Assembly (NCBI GenBank): GCA_947462095.1
Contig: CANHNQ010000003.1
Location: 1 to 61,911, forward strand
DNA length: 61,911 nt
Reading direction: 5' to 3'
From: Gemmatimonadota bacterium
GTDB taxonomy: Bacteria > Gemmatimonadota > Gemmatimonadetes > Gemmatimonadales > Gemmatimonadaceae
The notes below the pieces were generated by a model that saw nothing but the letters and a program-made list of their open reading frames with translations, was not told where the DNA came from and ran no database searches. This document shows, one piece after another, positions 1-9,929 of this stretch. The position numbers and the translations under genes are program-made. Each line of letters opens with the position of its first letter. Position 1 is the stretch's first letter.

Positions 1-36
1 CAGGTATTGGTGAGCGAAGGCGGCGGCGTCGAATGA
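1..36 (+). CDS. C-terminal tail of an upstream gene (partial)
   Basis: The first 36 bases read as an open frame from base 1 (QVLVSEGGGVE) ending in TGA at 34-36, 28 bases before clpC. This is probably the end of a gene that starts outside the window. Eleven residues are too few to identify it. In Firmicutes clpC is preceded by mcsB, but nothing here proves that. Confidence 0.3.
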   Translation, partial: QVLVSEGGGVE

Positions 37-64
37 TCCGCTTCCCTACGACCCTGAGGGGACG

Positions 65-2569
65 ATGAACGGCTACAACTTCACCGAGCGGGTGCGGAAG
101 GTTCTCGCGATGGCACGCGAGGAAGCGGCGCGATTGCACCACGAGTATGTGGGCACCGAGCATATTCTGCTCGGCTTGATCCGCGAGGGTGAGGGCGTTG
201 CGGCGGCGGTGCTGCAGAACCTCAACGTGGATCTTGACGACGTGACCCAGAAGATCGAGGACACCGTCAAGAAGGGGAAGGCGGCGCAAGCCACCGGCCC
301 GGATCTGCCATATACCTCGCGAGCCAAGAAGGTGCTGGAGCTTGCGATGGCGGAGGCCCGCGATCTCAATCACAGCTACGTCGGTACCGAACATCTGCTG
401 CTGGGTCTTCTCCGTGAAGAGAAGGGGATCGCGGCGCAGGTGCTGACCGATGCGGGCGTCAACCTCGAAGCGGCTCGCGCGGAAACGCTGCGTTTGCTGG
501 GCACGGAAATGCCGCAGGGCGGGCAGGCGCCGCAGGCCGAAAAGGCCGGCAGCACTCCGCCGTCGGCGGCGCCAGCCAAGGGCGATAAGAAGTCCAAGAC
601 GCCGGCCCTCGATCACTTCTGTCGCGATCTCACGCAGCTCGCGGCCGAAGGACAGCTCGATCCGACGATTGGGCGCGCCAAGGAGATCGAGCGGGTGATG
701 GAAGTGCTGACCCGCCGGAAGAAGAACAACCCGGTCTTGATCGGCGAACCCGGTGTGGGCAAGACGGCGATTGTGGAAGGACTCGCGCAGCTCATCGCCA
801 ACGGCGACTGCCCGGATTCGCTCCGCGACAATCGCGTGCTGTCGCTCGACATGGCGGCGGTCATTGCCGGCACGAAGTATCGTGGTCAGTTCGAGGAACG
901 CCTCAAGGCGGTCATGAACGAGATCGCGCAGAACAAGCAGGTGATCCTGTTCATCGACGAGCTGCACACGCTCGTGGGTGCCGGCGCGGCCGAGGGCGCA
1001 ATCGATGCCAGTAACATGCTCAAGCCGGCGCTCGCGCGCGGGGAGCTGCAGTGCGTCGGCGCGTCCACGCTGAACGAGTACCGCAAGTACATCGAGAAGG
1101 ATGGAGCCCTCGAACGTCGTTTCCAGACGGTTGTGGTCGAGCCCCCCTCGATCGATGAGACCGTGCAGATCCTGCAGGGGCTCCGCAAGAAGTACGAAGA
1201 CCATCATCGCGTGAACATCCCTGACGAGACCTTGGTCGCCGCCGCCAAGCTGTCGGAGCGCTACATCACGGACCGTTTCCTGCCGGACAAGGCGATCGAC
1301 GTGATCGACGAGGCGGGGGCGCGGGCGCGACTGGCGGCGCAGGTGCCGCCGGCCGAGGTGGCGGACCTCAAGGAACAGCTGGAGGCGATCAACGCCGAGA
1401 AGGAAGCGGCGGTGCGCGATCAGAATTTCGAGAAGGCCGCGTCGTTGCGGGACAACGAGCGTGAGTTGCAGGCGCAGATCCGGCGCAAGCAGGAAGACTG
1501 GGAGCAGCGGCGTCAGTCGCATCGGCCCACGCTGGGCGAGGAAGAAATCGCGTTCATCGTGAGTCGGTGGACCGGCATTCCCGTGACACGGCTCCAGGAG
1601 GCCGAGACGTCGCGCCTGCTTCGTATGGAAGACGAGCTGCACGAGTCGGTGGTCGGGCAGGACGAGGCCATCAAGGCGCTTGCCCGCTCGATTCGCCGCA
1701 GCCGCGCCGGCCTGAAGGACCCGCGTCGTCCGATCGGTTCGTTCATCTTCTCGGGGCCCACGGGCGTCGGAAAGACCGAGCTGGCGCGGTCGCTGGCCAA
1801 ATTCCTCTTCGCCGACACGTCCGCCCTGATTCGCGTCGATATGAGCGAGTATATGGAGAAATTCTCCGTGTCCCGGCTCATCGGTGCGCCGCCGGGGTAT
1901 GTGGGCTACGAAGACTCGGGCACGCTCACGAAGGCCGTGCGCCGTAAGCCGTACTCGGTGGTCCTGCTCGACGAGATCGAGAAGGCCCATCCGGATGTCT
2001 TCAACATCTTGCTGCAGGTACTCGATGAGGGTCACCTCACCGACAACTACGGCCGGGTCATTGACTTCAAGAACACGGTCGTCATCATGACGTCGAACGT
2101 GGGGGCGAAGGACATCACGCGGGGCAAGTCTCTGGGCTTCGCCGGCAACGATGCGCGCGGGGATTTCGAGCGGATCTCGGAGAAGGTGAAGGAGGAGATG
2201 GGGCGCGTGTTCAACCCCGAATTCCTCAATCGTCTCGACGACGTGATCGTGTTCCACCCGCTCGGGAAGGAGCATATCTCGAAGATCGTGTCGATCCTGT
2301 TCGCCGACGTGCAGAAGCGTCTGGCGGAGGAGGAGATCACGATCAAGCTGACGGACGCGGCGACCGGGTTCCTGGTCGACCACGGGCACGACGAGCACTA
2401 CGGGGCTCGTCCGTTAAAGCGGGCGCTTCAGCGGTATATCGAGGATCCACTGTCCGAGAAGATTCTCCTGGGCGAGTTCTCCAAGGGGGATGAGATCGAG
2501 GTCGCGGTCTCGACCACGGAGAAGGAGAAGTTGGAGTTCCGCGTCCTGTCCCCTACGCCTCAGGCGTAA
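65..2569 (+). CDS. clpC: ATP-dependent Clp protease ATP-binding subunit ClpC
   Basis: Hsp100/AAA+ unfoldase that feeds substrates to the ClpP peptidase in the cytoplasm. The 834 residues show two Clp_N repeats (about 5-145), a linker, AAA-1 with Walker A GEPGVGKT at 227-234 and Walker B LFIDELHT near 300, and a UVR/coiled-coil segment near 440-470, which separates ClpC from ClpA. AAA-2 has Walker A GPTGVGKT near 564 and the pore-loop motif GYVGYE near 610. The length is typical of ClpC. The ATG follows a GAGGGG ribosome-binding site by about five bases. No clpP or adaptor gene is visible in the window. ClpC in an LPS-bearing organism fits Gemmatimonadota, cyanobacteria or similar phyla. Confidence 0.97.
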   Translation: MNGYNFTERVRKVLAMAREEAARLHHEYVGTEHILLGLIREGEGVAAAVLQNLNVDLDDVTQKIEDTVKKGKAAQATGPDLPYTSRAKKVLELAMAEARDLNHSYVGTEHLLLGLLREEKGIAAQVLTDAGVNLEAARAETLRLLGTEMPQGGQAPQAEKAGSTPPSAAPAKGDKKSKTPALDHFCRDLTQLAAEGQLDPTIGRAKEIERVMEVLTRRKKNNPVLIGEPGVGKTAIVEGLAQLIANGDCPDSLRDNRVLSLDMAAVIAGTKYRGQFEERLKAVMNEIAQNKQVILFIDELHTLVGAGAAEGAIDASNMLKPALARGELQCVGASTLNEYRKYIEKDGALERRFQTVVVEPPSIDETVQILQGLRKKYEDHHRVNIPDETLVAAAKLSERYITDRFLPDKAIDVIDEAGARARLAAQVPPAEVADLKEQLEAINAEKEAAVRDQNFEKAASLRDNERELQAQIRRKQEDWEQRRQSHRPTLGEEEIAFIVSRWTGIPVTRLQEAETSRLLRMEDELHESVVGQDEAIKALARSIRRSRAGLKDPRRPIGSFIFSGPTGVGKTELARSLAKFLFADTSALIRVDMSEYMEKFSVSRLIGAPPGYVGYEDSGTLTKAVRRKPYSVVLLDEIEKAHPDVFNILLQVLDEGHLTDNYGRVIDFKNTVVIMTSNVGAKDITRGKSLGFAGNDARGDFERISEKVKEEMGRVFNPEFLNRLDDVIVFHPLGKEHISKIVSILFADVQKRLAEEEITIKLTDAATGFLVDHGHDEHYGARPLKRALQRYIEDPLSEKILLGEFSKGDEIEVAVSTTEKEKLEFRVLSPTPQA

Positions 2570-2582
2570 CGCAGGATCAGCG

Positions 2583-2618
2583 GCGGCCGGACCCATGGGG
2601 TTCGGCCGCTTGCCGTTT
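2583..2618 (+). terminator. Probable intrinsic terminator after clpC
   Basis: A 12-bp hairpin (arms 2583-2594 and 2598-2609, one G-T pair, ATG loop) starts 13 bases after the clpC stop and is followed by a weak T-rich tail. It separates clpC from the bamA block. The tail is broken by GCCG, so termination may be partial. Confidence 0.55.
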
Positions 2619-2637
2619 CGGTGTATATTCAAAGGCT

Positions 2638-5100
2638 ATGCTGAAGAGCGTCCCCCAAAGAGCGGCCCAGTTGGTGTTGGCCGGAATCGCCCTGTTTGCG
2701 TCCGTGGCTGCCCCTCGTGAGGCGGCCGCGCAAGACGTTACGGGGCGCTGTGCGTCCCCCGACTCCATCGCGATCCGCGGTAACACGCGAACGCCCGATG
2801 CGCGCATTCGTGGTGAGATGGGTTTGACGCCCGGGTCGCCACTCAATTTCCCGTCGATCCAGCGCGCCATGAAGGGGCTGTACGCGCTGAACCTGTTCGA
2901 TGACGTACAGCTGCTCTGCGACTTGGAGAGCGTGCCCGAGCGGGTGCTGACGGTCATTCAGGTACGGGAGCGCGCGATCCTCGGGGCGATCACGGTCGTC
3001 GGGCCGAAGAACGTGTCTGAGCGGTCAGTCCGAGACAAGATTGACCTGCTGATCGGCCGGCCGATCGACCCCATGATGCTCGCCAAGGCACGGGCGCGCA
3101 TCGACTCGACGTACGAAGCCGCCGGATATTACCTGGCGCAGGTGCGGATCGATTCGGTGCCGATGGATGACGATCGGCTGGGCATCACCTATACCGTCGA
3201 TGAGGGGCGTCGTCTGGCGATTTCCGGCATCGACATTGTGGGCAATACGTCGGTGAAGGACAAGCAGGTGGTGTCTGCCATGAAGATCAAACCCGAGGGC
3301 TTCTGGTGGTTCCGGAAGGGCGAGTTTGACGAAGACAAGTATGTCGGTGACTTAGGTGAGCGTATCCCGACCTTGTTCGCGCGGCTTGGCCACGTTGACA
3401 TGCGGATCGCGAAAGACACGCTGATCGTCGATCGTGAGCGCGGGAAGGGGCTCGTGCAGATCGGCATTGACGAAGGACCTCGCTACCGTATCGGCACCTT
3501 CGAAGTTGCGGGCAACCGTCGCTTCCCCACGGAAGATCTCAAGAAGTTCTATCCGTTCGAAGGCAACGACCCCACGCTGACGCAGCGCGTAAAAGGGCTG
3601 ATCAAGCGGGAAGCCGCGGCGCCCGAAGGGATCTTCGATCAGCACAAGTGGGACGACGCCATCGAGAAGGTGAATGGCGAGTACCGCAACAACGGCTACC
3701 TGTATGCACGCATCAACCCCGTGTTGGAACGGAAGCTCGAGGGACCGGACTCCATTCCGACCGTCAACCTGCGTTGGGAGATCGAGGAGAAGAATCCGGC
3801 GATCGTGAATCGCATCGAGATCCTCGGCAACGACTTCACCGCCGACGACTGCATTCGCCGGCAGATCTTTCTGGTGCCCGGTGGTGTCTTCAATCAGGCC
3901 GCACTGATTCGTAGCTACCAGAGCATCGGCAACATGAACTTCTTCGAGTCGCCGATGCCGTTTCCGGACTACCGTCCGGTGAACGACCAGGGTGACGTCG
4001 ACATCGTATTCCGCGTGAAGGAGAAGCGAACCGGCTCGATCAATTTTGGCGCCTCGATGGGCCAGGGCGGCGTTGGCTTTGGTGGATTCATCGGGGTCGA
4101 ACAGCCGAACCTGTTCGGCTTATGCAAACAGGGAAAGCTGAACTGGCAGTACGGTCGGTTCTTCAACGACTTCACCGCCACCTACACGGATCCCGCCCTC
4201 CGTGGCTCCCGCGTGTCGGGCGCGATCAGTGCCTATCGCACGCAGTCCCGCTTCATCGTGGGGAACCTCGGTCAGAATATCCGCACGGGTTCGCAGCTCC
4301 GGTTCGGGTTGCCGGTGCCCTGGTCGTACTTCTCGACCATGGCGGTGTCATACAACGGCGAATCGGCGACCTTCACGTCGGGCACGATTCAAAACACGTG
4401 TACCCGGAACTGCTTCCGGTCGAACGTGGGCCTTGAATACACATACGACACGCGCATCGATCTGCCGTTCGCGACGGGCGGGTCCATGCGGACGGTCACG
4501 GCCGATTTCAGCGGTGGTCCGTTAGGGGGTACCGTGAATTTTCAGCGGCTGACGACGGAAATGCGCGCGTACACTCAGTTGGGTCAGCTCGGGGGCACGA
4601 ACCCCGGTTCCCAGCCGGTGAAGTTCACGATGGGGCTGACGGCGCGCGCCGGCAGCCTGTTCGGCAACTCCGGGCCGTTCTTCTTCCAGCAGCAGTTTGC
4701 CGTCGGCGGTGTGATGTTCGGCCAGCAGCTGCGCGGCTATCCGGAGTTCTCCATCACTCCGATCGGGTTCAACCCGAACACCGACCAGTATCGCTCTGAT
4801 CCGGCCTCGTTCGGTAACGCCTTCATGACCCTCACGGGTGAGATCGGTGTCCGGTTCAATCAGATGTTCTACCTCAACGCCTTTACCGACGCCGGCAACA
4901 ACTGGGCGTCGGCACGGCAGATCAATCCGACCCGGCTCTTCCGTTCCGCCGGATTCGGGGTATCTACCGTAACGCCCTTGGGACCGCTTGGATTGGACAT
5001 GGCGTATGGCTTTGATCGCACGACCGTGGATCTGGTAACCGGACGCGTTCGGCCCGATCCCAAGTGGCAGTTCCATTTCCGACTCGGTCAGCTCTTCTAA
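2638..5100 (+). CDS. bamA: Outer-membrane protein assembly factor BamA
   Basis: Central Omp85 subunit of the BAM complex, which folds beta-barrel proteins into the outer membrane. The 820 residues begin with a Sec signal peptide (about 1-31, ending near AAAQD). POTRA repeats follow from about 40 to 430. A C-terminal barrel (about 440-820) begins with RTGSINFGASMGQGG and ends in the C-terminal Phe typical of outer-membrane proteins. The ATG is preceded by AAAGG at 2631-2635. skp follows 14 bases downstream and then lpxD, an order also found in proteobacteria. The length matches the family. Confidence 0.96.
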   Translation: MLKSVPQRAAQLVLAGIALFASVAAPREAAAQDVTGRCASPDSIAIRGNTRTPDARIRGEMGLTPGSPLNFPSIQRAMKGLYALNLFDDVQLLCDLESVPERVLTVIQVRERAILGAITVVGPKNVSERSVRDKIDLLIGRPIDPMMLAKARARIDSTYEAAGYYLAQVRIDSVPMDDDRLGITYTVDEGRRLAISGIDIVGNTSVKDKQVVSAMKIKPEGFWWFRKGEFDEDKYVGDLGERIPTLFARLGHVDMRIAKDTLIVDRERGKGLVQIGIDEGPRYRIGTFEVAGNRRFPTEDLKKFYPFEGNDPTLTQRVKGLIKREAAAPEGIFDQHKWDDAIEKVNGEYRNNGYLYARINPVLERKLEGPDSIPTVNLRWEIEEKNPAIVNRIEILGNDFTADDCIRRQIFLVPGGVFNQAALIRSYQSIGNMNFFESPMPFPDYRPVNDQGDVDIVFRVKEKRTGSINFGASMGQGGVGFGGFIGVEQPNLFGLCKQGKLNWQYGRFFNDFTATYTDPALRGSRVSGAISAYRTQSRFIVGNLGQNIRTGSQLRFGLPVPWSYFSTMAVSYNGESATFTSGTIQNTCTRNCFRSNVGLEYTYDTRIDLPFATGGSMRTVTADFSGGPLGGTVNFQRLTTEMRAYTQLGQLGGTNPGSQPVKFTMGLTARAGSLFGNSGPFFFQQQFAVGGVMFGQQLRGYPEFSITPIGFNPNTDQYRSDPASFGNAFMTLTGEIGVRFNQMFYLNAFTDAGNNWASARQINPTRLFRSAGFGVSTVTPLGPLGLDMAYGFDRTTVDLVTGRVRPDPKWQFHFRLGQLF

Positions 5101-5114
5101 ACTCAGGATCTCAC

Positions 5115-5723
5115 ATGCGTCTTTCCTCGTTCGTTGGCGCTTGCGCCTTGGTGCTTGGCGTTCCTGCCCTGGCTTCCGCTCAGGGACAGAAGTTCGCCTA
5201 CGTGAACTCTGCCGCGATTCTGCAGTCCGCTCCGGGTCGAACCGAAGCTGAGGCGCAGTTCGAGAAGGACATGACGTCCATGCGCGCGGCCGTGCAGAAG
5301 CTGTCCGATTCGCTCAATACGCTGCAGGAGGCGTACGCGAAGGAAGAGGTGTCGCTGTCGCCGGCGGCGAAGGAAGCGCGCCTCAAGACGCTCCGCGAGA
5401 AGCAGGCGGATTACCAGGAGCGCGTGCAGAAGATGCAGGAGCAGGCGCAGGCTCGCGAAGCGGAACTGATGCAGCCGATCATGGATAACGTCCGCAAGGT
5501 GCTCGACGACATCCGTGGCGAGGGCGGTTTCGCCTTCATCTTCGACGTGGCCGCGGGATCGCTCATCGTGTCGGCTGACAAGAATCTCGACATCACGGAC
5601 CGCGTCGTCTCCAAGCTGCGTCTTTCGGCCCCGCGGGCGGTGCCGGCCGCTGCCAAGCCGGCGCCGGCTGGTCCGACGAGCGCGCCGGCGGGTCTGAACA
5701 CCAAGAAGCCGCCCACGGAGTGA
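5115..5723 (+). CDS. skp: OmpH/Skp-family periplasmic chaperone
   Basis: Periplasmic chaperone that holds unfolded outer-membrane proteins on their way to BamA. From ATG 5115 it is 202 residues: a signal peptide (MRLSSFVGACALVLG..ASAQ), a short beta segment (KFAYVNSAAILQSAPG), a long charged coiled coil (about 45-130) and a compact C-terminal part with FAFIFDVAAGSLIVSADKNLDIT. An Ala/Pro-rich tail follows (about 170-202). A longer frame opens upstream inside bamA, but 5115 is chosen because it places the signal peptide at the N-terminus and follows an AGGA motif. It is probably cotranscribed with bamA and lpxD. Confidence 0.93.
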   Translation: MRLSSFVGACALVLGVPALASAQGQKFAYVNSAAILQSAPGRTEAEAQFEKDMTSMRAAVQKLSDSLNTLQEAYAKEEVSLSPAAKEARLKTLREKQADYQERVQKMQEQAQAREAELMQPIMDNVRKVLDDIRGEGGFAFIFDVAAGSLIVSADKNLDITDRVVSKLRLSAPRAVPAAAKPAPAGPTSAPAGLNTKKPPTE

Positions 5724-5771
5724 TCGCCGCAGTGAGCGGCGGTTCTACGGATCCGCAGGCGGGCGGCGCAG

Positions 5772-6797
5772 GTGGGTGGCGTGCTCATTGGCGACGGGTC
5801 GATCGCGGTGCGCGGCGTCGCCCCGCTGGATCGCGCCGGTCCTCACGAGCTGAGCTTCCTGGCGCACCTCCGATACGGGCAGTGGTTTTCCACGTCCCGC
5901 GCTGGCGTCGTGCTGATTTCGCCCGAGTTCGCTGATCTTGCGGGGACGCCGTCCACCCGGATCATCGTGTCCAAGCCGGTGGATGCGATGGTCACGCTGC
6001 TGGCTCGATTCCACCGCAAGGAGCCGCGGGCGGCGGGCATTCACGCGTCCGCTGTGCTCGGACGTGATGTCCGACTCGGAGACGGGGTGACGATCGACCC
6101 CTTCGTCGTGATCGGCGATGGAGCGGTGATCGGCGATGGGAGCTGGATCAGCTCGCACGCTGTCATCGGTGCCGGTTCGATTCTCGGCAAGGACGTCCGC
6201 GTGCATGCCACCGCCGTCGTGTACCCATTCACCGAACTGGGCGACCGCGTGATCCTGCATGCGGGGGCGAGCGTGGGACGTGAAGGTTTTGGATTTGTCC
6301 CCCAAGCCAACGGCGTCGCGCGTATACCCCACGCGGGGCGCTGCATTCTGGAGCATGACGTCGAGGTCGGTGCGAATAGTTGTATCGATCGGGGCAGCGT
6401 GGATGACACGATCATCGGCGCCGGCACCAAGATCGACAACCTCGTCCAGATCGCCCACAACGTGCGGATCGGGCGCGGGTGCTTCTTCGCGTCACATGCC
6501 GGTATTGCCGGTTCCGCGCGCATCGGGGACGGCGTGCAGGTCGGTGGACAGGCCGGGGTCGGTGGTCACGCCACGATCGGGGCGCGGGCGAATCTGGCGG
6601 GCGGCGCCGGGGTGATCGGTAACGTGCCGGCGGGAGAAACCTGGTCGGGATATCCCGCGCGACCGCACAGGGAGCATCTCCGCGCTTCGGCAGCCATCGC
6701 CCGGTTGGCGAAGATTGTCCGTCCTCTGGAGCAGCTCGTCAGCGAGCCGGCCGACCCGCGCCGCGCCGGCGGCGGGCCCGATGGGAGCGTGGCGTGA
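5772..6797 (+). CDS. lpxD: UDP-3-O-acylglucosamine N-acyltransferase LpxD
   Basis: Third step of lipid A synthesis: transfers a hydroxyacyl chain from ACP to the 2-amino group of UDP-3-O-acylglucosamine. The frame shows the uridine-binding domain ([17 protein letters not shown]), then a left-handed hexapeptide-repeat helix (about 90-290). The catalytic His lies in QIAHNVRIG near residue 228, and FGFV of the acyl pocket is present. The first in-frame standard start is GTG 5772, which leaves the N-terminus about 13 residues short of E. coli LpxD. The in-frame codons just upstream (5742-5771) read like the missing strand (LRIRRRAAQ) but lack ATG/GTG/TTG. The true start is therefore uncertain. 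Overlaps the next gene by 4 bases (GTGA). Confidence 0.9.
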   Translation: MGGVLIGDGSIAVRGVAPLDRAGPHELSFLAHLRYGQWFSTSRAGVVLISPEFADLAGTPSTRIIVSKPVDAMVTLLARFHRKEPRAAGIHASAVLGRDVRLGDGVTIDPFVVIGDGAVIGDGSWISSHAVIGAGSILGKDVRVHATAVVYPFTELGDRVILHAGASVGREGFGFVPQANGVARIPHAGRCILEHDVEVGANSCIDRGSVDDTIIGAGTKIDNLVQIAHNVRIGRGCFFASHAGIAGSARIGDGVQVGGQAGVGGHATIGARANLAGGAGVIGNVPAGETWSGYPARPHREHLRASAAIARLAKIVRPLEQLVSEPADPRRAGGGPDGSVA

Positions 6798-8113
6798 TCG
6801 CGAAGGCTGGGGCGAGTTCCGCGGCGGTGATCGGTGCGCCGGCGGGACAGCGGCGCACGATTGGGGCCGAGGCGGCGGTCGAAGGGATCGGCCTTCATCT
6901 CGGTCAGCCATGTCGTCTCACCTTCCGGCCGGCCGCGACGGGCACCGGCATCGTGTTCCGCCGCACGGACATTGCCGGCGCTGCCGCAATTCCCGCTCGC
7001 GTGGATCTCGCCGTTGAAGCCGAGCGTCGGACGCAGCTCGGGACGGGCGCGGAGGCATTGCACACGGTGGAGCATGTGCTCGCCGCGGTGGGCGCGCTGG
7101 AGATCGACGATCTCGAGATCGGGATGGACGGACCGGAGCCTCCGATCATGGATGGCAGCGCCGCTCCGTTTCTCGAGGCGTTGTTGCGCGCGGGATTGGT
7201 GGCGAACGGTGGTCGTCCCGAATGGCTGGTGCTTCGGAAGTCGATTCGCGTGGTGGACGGAGAATCGGTGTATGAGGCCCGACCGTGCATGGGGTTGTCC
7301 CTCGACGTCACGATCGATTTTCCCCACCCATTGATCGGTGTACAACGCACGACCGGCATGGTCACCGCCGACAGTTTTGCGCGTGAACTGGCGTCAGCCC
7401 GGACCTTCGGGTTCCTGCAGGAAGTGGACGCGCTTCGCGCGAAAGGCTTGATTCAGGGGGCATCCACGGCCAACGCGGTGGTGCTTGACGCCGACGGCGT
7501 GGTGGATACCGCGCTCCGTTGGCCTGATGAATTTTCCCGGCACAAGGCGCTCGATTGTGTCGGAGACCTCGTTCTCGCTGGTGCGCGCGTCCGCGCGCAC
7601 ATCGTCGCTCACAAACCGAGTCACCGGGGTACGGTCGCCCTGGTTCGAGCCCTCGTGCAACACGCCGTTCGGGAGCCCGCCGTGTATTCCATTGAAGATA
7701 TCATGCAGGTGCTGCCGCACCGGTATCCCTTTCTCCTCGTCGATCGCATTCTGGAGATCGAGGAGGGAAAGCGCATCGTCGGGCTCAAGAACGTCACGAT
7801 CAACGAGCCGTTCTTTCAGGGCCACTTCCCCGGGCATCCGATCATGCCCGGTGTCCTGATCATCGAGTCGATGGCGCAGGTTGGCGGCATGCTGCTCATG
7901 CGCACGATCGCCGATCCGTCGAGCAAGGTGGTGTATTTCCTTTCGCTCGACAACGTGAAATTCCGCCGGCCCGTCAAGCCGGGCGATCAGCTGCGCATAG
8001 AGATGGAGGTGCTGCAGATCCGGGGGACGATGTGCAAGATGCGGGGCGTCGCCACGGTTGATGGACAAGTCGTCACCGAGGCAGATATGGCCGCGATGGT
8101 TCGCGATCGATGA
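6794..8113 (+). CDS. lpxC/fabZ: Bifunctional UDP-3-O-acyl-GlcNAc deacetylase / 3-hydroxyacyl-ACP dehydratase (LpxC-FabZ fusion)
   Basis: One 439-residue chain joins two enzymes. Residues about 15-293 are LpxC, the zinc deacetylase that commits to lipid [10 protein letters not shown] near 90 (zinc ligand), [11 protein letters not shown] near 250 (zinc His and Asp), and HKPSHRGT near 277 (catalytic His). Residues about 296-439 are FabZ, which dehydrates hydroxyacyl-ACP, with [17 protein letters not shown] and the catalytic [10 protein letters not shown] near 343. Both domains keep their active-site residues, so both should work. LpxC and FabZ compete for the same hydroxyacyl-ACP pool. Such fusions are known in Bacteroidetes and some other phyla. 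GTG start, overlapping lpxD by 4 bases and lpxA by 4. Confidence 0.96.
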   Translation: MIAKAGASSAAVIGAPAGQRRTIGAEAAVEGIGLHLGQPCRLTFRPAATGTGIVFRRTDIAGAAAIPARVDLAVEAERRTQLGTGAEALHTVEHVLAAVGALEIDDLEIGMDGPEPPIMDGSAAPFLEALLRAGLVANGGRPEWLVLRKSIRVVDGESVYEARPCMGLSLDVTIDFPHPLIGVQRTTGMVTADSFARELASARTFGFLQEVDALRAKGLIQGASTANAVVLDADGVVDTALRWPDEFSRHKALDCVGDLVLAGARVRAHIVAHKPSHRGTVALVRALVQHAVREPAVYSIEDIMQVLPHRYPFLLVDRILEIEEGKRIVGLKNVTINEPFFQGHFPGHPIMPGVLIIESMAQVGGMLLMRTIADPSSKVVYFLSLDNVKFRRPVKPGDQLRIEMEVLQIRGTMCKMRGVATVDGQVVTEADMAAMVRDR

Positions 8114-8886
8114 CTGCGCGTATTCATCCATCGGCACTGGTTGATGCATCGGCGTGCCTCGGCGAGGACGTCGAGGTCGGGCCGTGGGCGATCATCGGTC
8201 CGCAGTGTACCGTTGGCAATGGCACCCACATCGCGGCGCGCGCGACGCTCGAGCGTAACGTGCGTCTGGGTCAGCGGGTCCAGATCGGCATCGGGGCGAT
8301 TCTTGGTGGCGATCCGCAGGATCTCAAGTATCGCGGCGAGGAGACGTGGGTCGACATCGGTGACGACACCGCGGTGCGGGAATATGCCACGATCAACCGG
8401 GGAACGGCGCACTCGGTCACGACGAGCGTCGGCCGGAACTGCTTCCTGATGAGCTACGTCCATCTGGCGCACGATTGCCACATCGGGGACAACGTGATCA
8501 TCTCGAACGGCACGCAGCTGGCCGGACACGTCACGGTCGAGGACAAAGCCACGATTTCCGGCCTGTGCGCGGTCCACCAGTTCTCCCGCATCGGGCGTCA
8601 CTCGTTCATTGGCGGATGTTCGCGCGTCGCGCAGGATGTGCCGCCATTCGTTCGTGCGGTGGGCAATCCCATCAAGCTGTTCGGTTTGAACTCGGTTGGG
8701 CTGCGCCGGACGGGATTCGAGGAAGAGGTGGTCCGAGAACTCAAGCGGGCCTATCGGTTCTGCTTCCGCTCTGATCTCAATCTCGGACAGGGGGTGGAGC
8801 GGGCTCGTGCCGAGCTTTCCATGCTTCCCGAGGTGCAGCACTTTCTCGATTTCATTGAAGCGAGCCAGCGAGGCGTTGGATTCTGA
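8110..8886 (+). CDS. lpxA: Acyl-ACP--UDP-N-acetylglucosamine O-acyltransferase LpxA
   Basis: First step of lipid A synthesis: 3-O-acylation of UDP-GlcNAc from hydroxyacyl-ACP. The 258 residues match family length. The N-terminal two thirds is a hexapeptide-repeat helix (IHPSALVDASACLGEDVEVG onward). The catalytic His lies in LAHDCHIGD near residue 121, and SGLCAVHQFSRIG and FVRAVGNPIKLFGLN are typical LpxA segments. A C-terminal helical part follows. ATG overlaps the lpxC-fabZ stop (ATGA), indicating coupled translation. Confidence 0.97.
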   Translation: MTARIHPSALVDASACLGEDVEVGPWAIIGPQCTVGNGTHIAARATLERNVRLGQRVQIGIGAILGGDPQDLKYRGEETWVDIGDDTAVREYATINRGTAHSVTTSVGRNCFLMSYVHLAHDCHIGDNVIISNGTQLAGHVTVEDKATISGLCAVHQFSRIGRHSFIGGCSRVAQDVPPFVRAVGNPIKLFGLNSVGLRRTGFEEEVVRELKRAYRFCFRSDLNLGQGVERARAELSMLPEVQHFLDFIEASQRGVGF

Positions 8887-8897
8887 GAACCACGACG

Positions 8898-9929
8898 ATG
8901 ACTCCGGAGTCGCGCGCCTTCTCGATGGGGAACGCGCCGCGTGTGGGCGTCGTCGGCGCCGGCGGATTGGGCGTCCACCACGTGCGCATTCTTCGCGATT
9001 TGTGCGGTGATCGGTTCGCGGGCTTCGTCGATGAGAATCCGGGGCGCTCCGCTGAAGTGGCGGCCCAGCACGGCGTTCGTGTGTATCCGTCCCTCTCGTC
9101 GATGCTCGACGATGTCGAGGCAGTCTCGATCGTGGTGCCGACCACCGCGCATCACGCGGTCGCCTCCGCCGCGCTCGATCGCGGCAAGCACGTGTTTGTT
9201 GAGAAGCCGTTTACGGTAACCCTCGACGAAGCCGATGATCTGCTGGCGCGTGCTCGCGCGGCCGGCGTGCTGCTACAGGTCGGTCATGTCGAGCGGTTCA
9301 ATCGTGCGGTGCGCGCGGCGATGCCGTACGTCGACGGTCCACGTTTCATCGAGAGCGACCGGCTTGCGCCGTTCAATCCGCGCGGCTCGGACGTCGCGGT
9401 GGTGCTCGATCTCATGATCCACGATCTCGACCTCGTGCACACGCTGGTGGGGCTTCGCGTCGCCGACGTGCAGGCCATGGGGATGCCAGTGCTGACGCCG
9501 CAGATCGACATTGCGAACGCGCGCCTGACGTTCGCCAACGGTGCCGTGGCCAACATCACGGCGAGCCGCGTATCGCGTGAACGGCTGCGCAAGTTGCGCA
9601 TCTTCCAGCGCAGTGGGTACATCTCGCTCGATCTTGCGGCCGGTACGGGTGAATTCTTCCGGTTACGCGGGGACTTCGATCCGATGCTGCTGGCGCGAGC
9701 GCCGCGGGCACTTGAAGAATTCGTCGAGCGGGTACCGCTTGAGGCGCCGGAGGGTGAGCCGCTGGTGCTCGAGCTGTCGCAGTTCCTCGGTGCAATTGCC
9801 GGCCGCCATCCGGTCGCCGTGACGGGAGAGGAAGGCCGTGAGGCGCTGGCGGCGGCGTTGCGTATCGTGACGGCGATTGAGGCCGCGCAGCAGGTCATGC
9901 GTGCCTCAGACGAGTCGTCGCGTGCGTGA
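8898..9929 (+). CDS. Gfo/Idh/MocA-family oxidoreductase (GnnA-like candidate)
   Basis: NAD(P)-dependent sugar dehydrogenase family. The N-terminal Rossmann domain carries GVVGAGGLGVHHVRIL near 14-29, the hallmark EKPF lies near 101-104, and the C-terminal beta-sheet domain (about 125-320) contains LDLMIHDLDLVH. It sits between lpxA and lpxB. In Acidithiobacillus the same position holds gnnA, whose product oxidises the 3-hydroxyl of UDP-GlcNAc so that GnnB can aminate it for amide-linked lipid A. No aminotransferase follows here, so the GnnA role is only a hypothesis. ATG 8898 is used; ATG 8925 is a plausible alternative. Confidence 0.87.
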   Translation: MTPESRAFSMGNAPRVGVVGAGGLGVHHVRILRDLCGDRFAGFVDENPGRSAEVAAQHGVRVYPSLSSMLDDVEAVSIVVPTTAHHAVASAALDRGKHVFVEKPFTVTLDEADDLLARARAAGVLLQVGHVERFNRAVRAAMPYVDGPRFIESDRLAPFNPRGSDVAVVLDLMIHDLDLVHTLVGLRVADVQAMGMPVLTPQIDIANARLTFANGAVANITASRVSRERLRKLRIFQRSGYISLDLAAGTGEFFRLRGDFDPMLLARAPRALEEFVERVPLEAPEGEPLVLELSQFLGAIAGRHPVAVTGEEGREALAAALRIVTAIEAAQQVMRASDESSRA

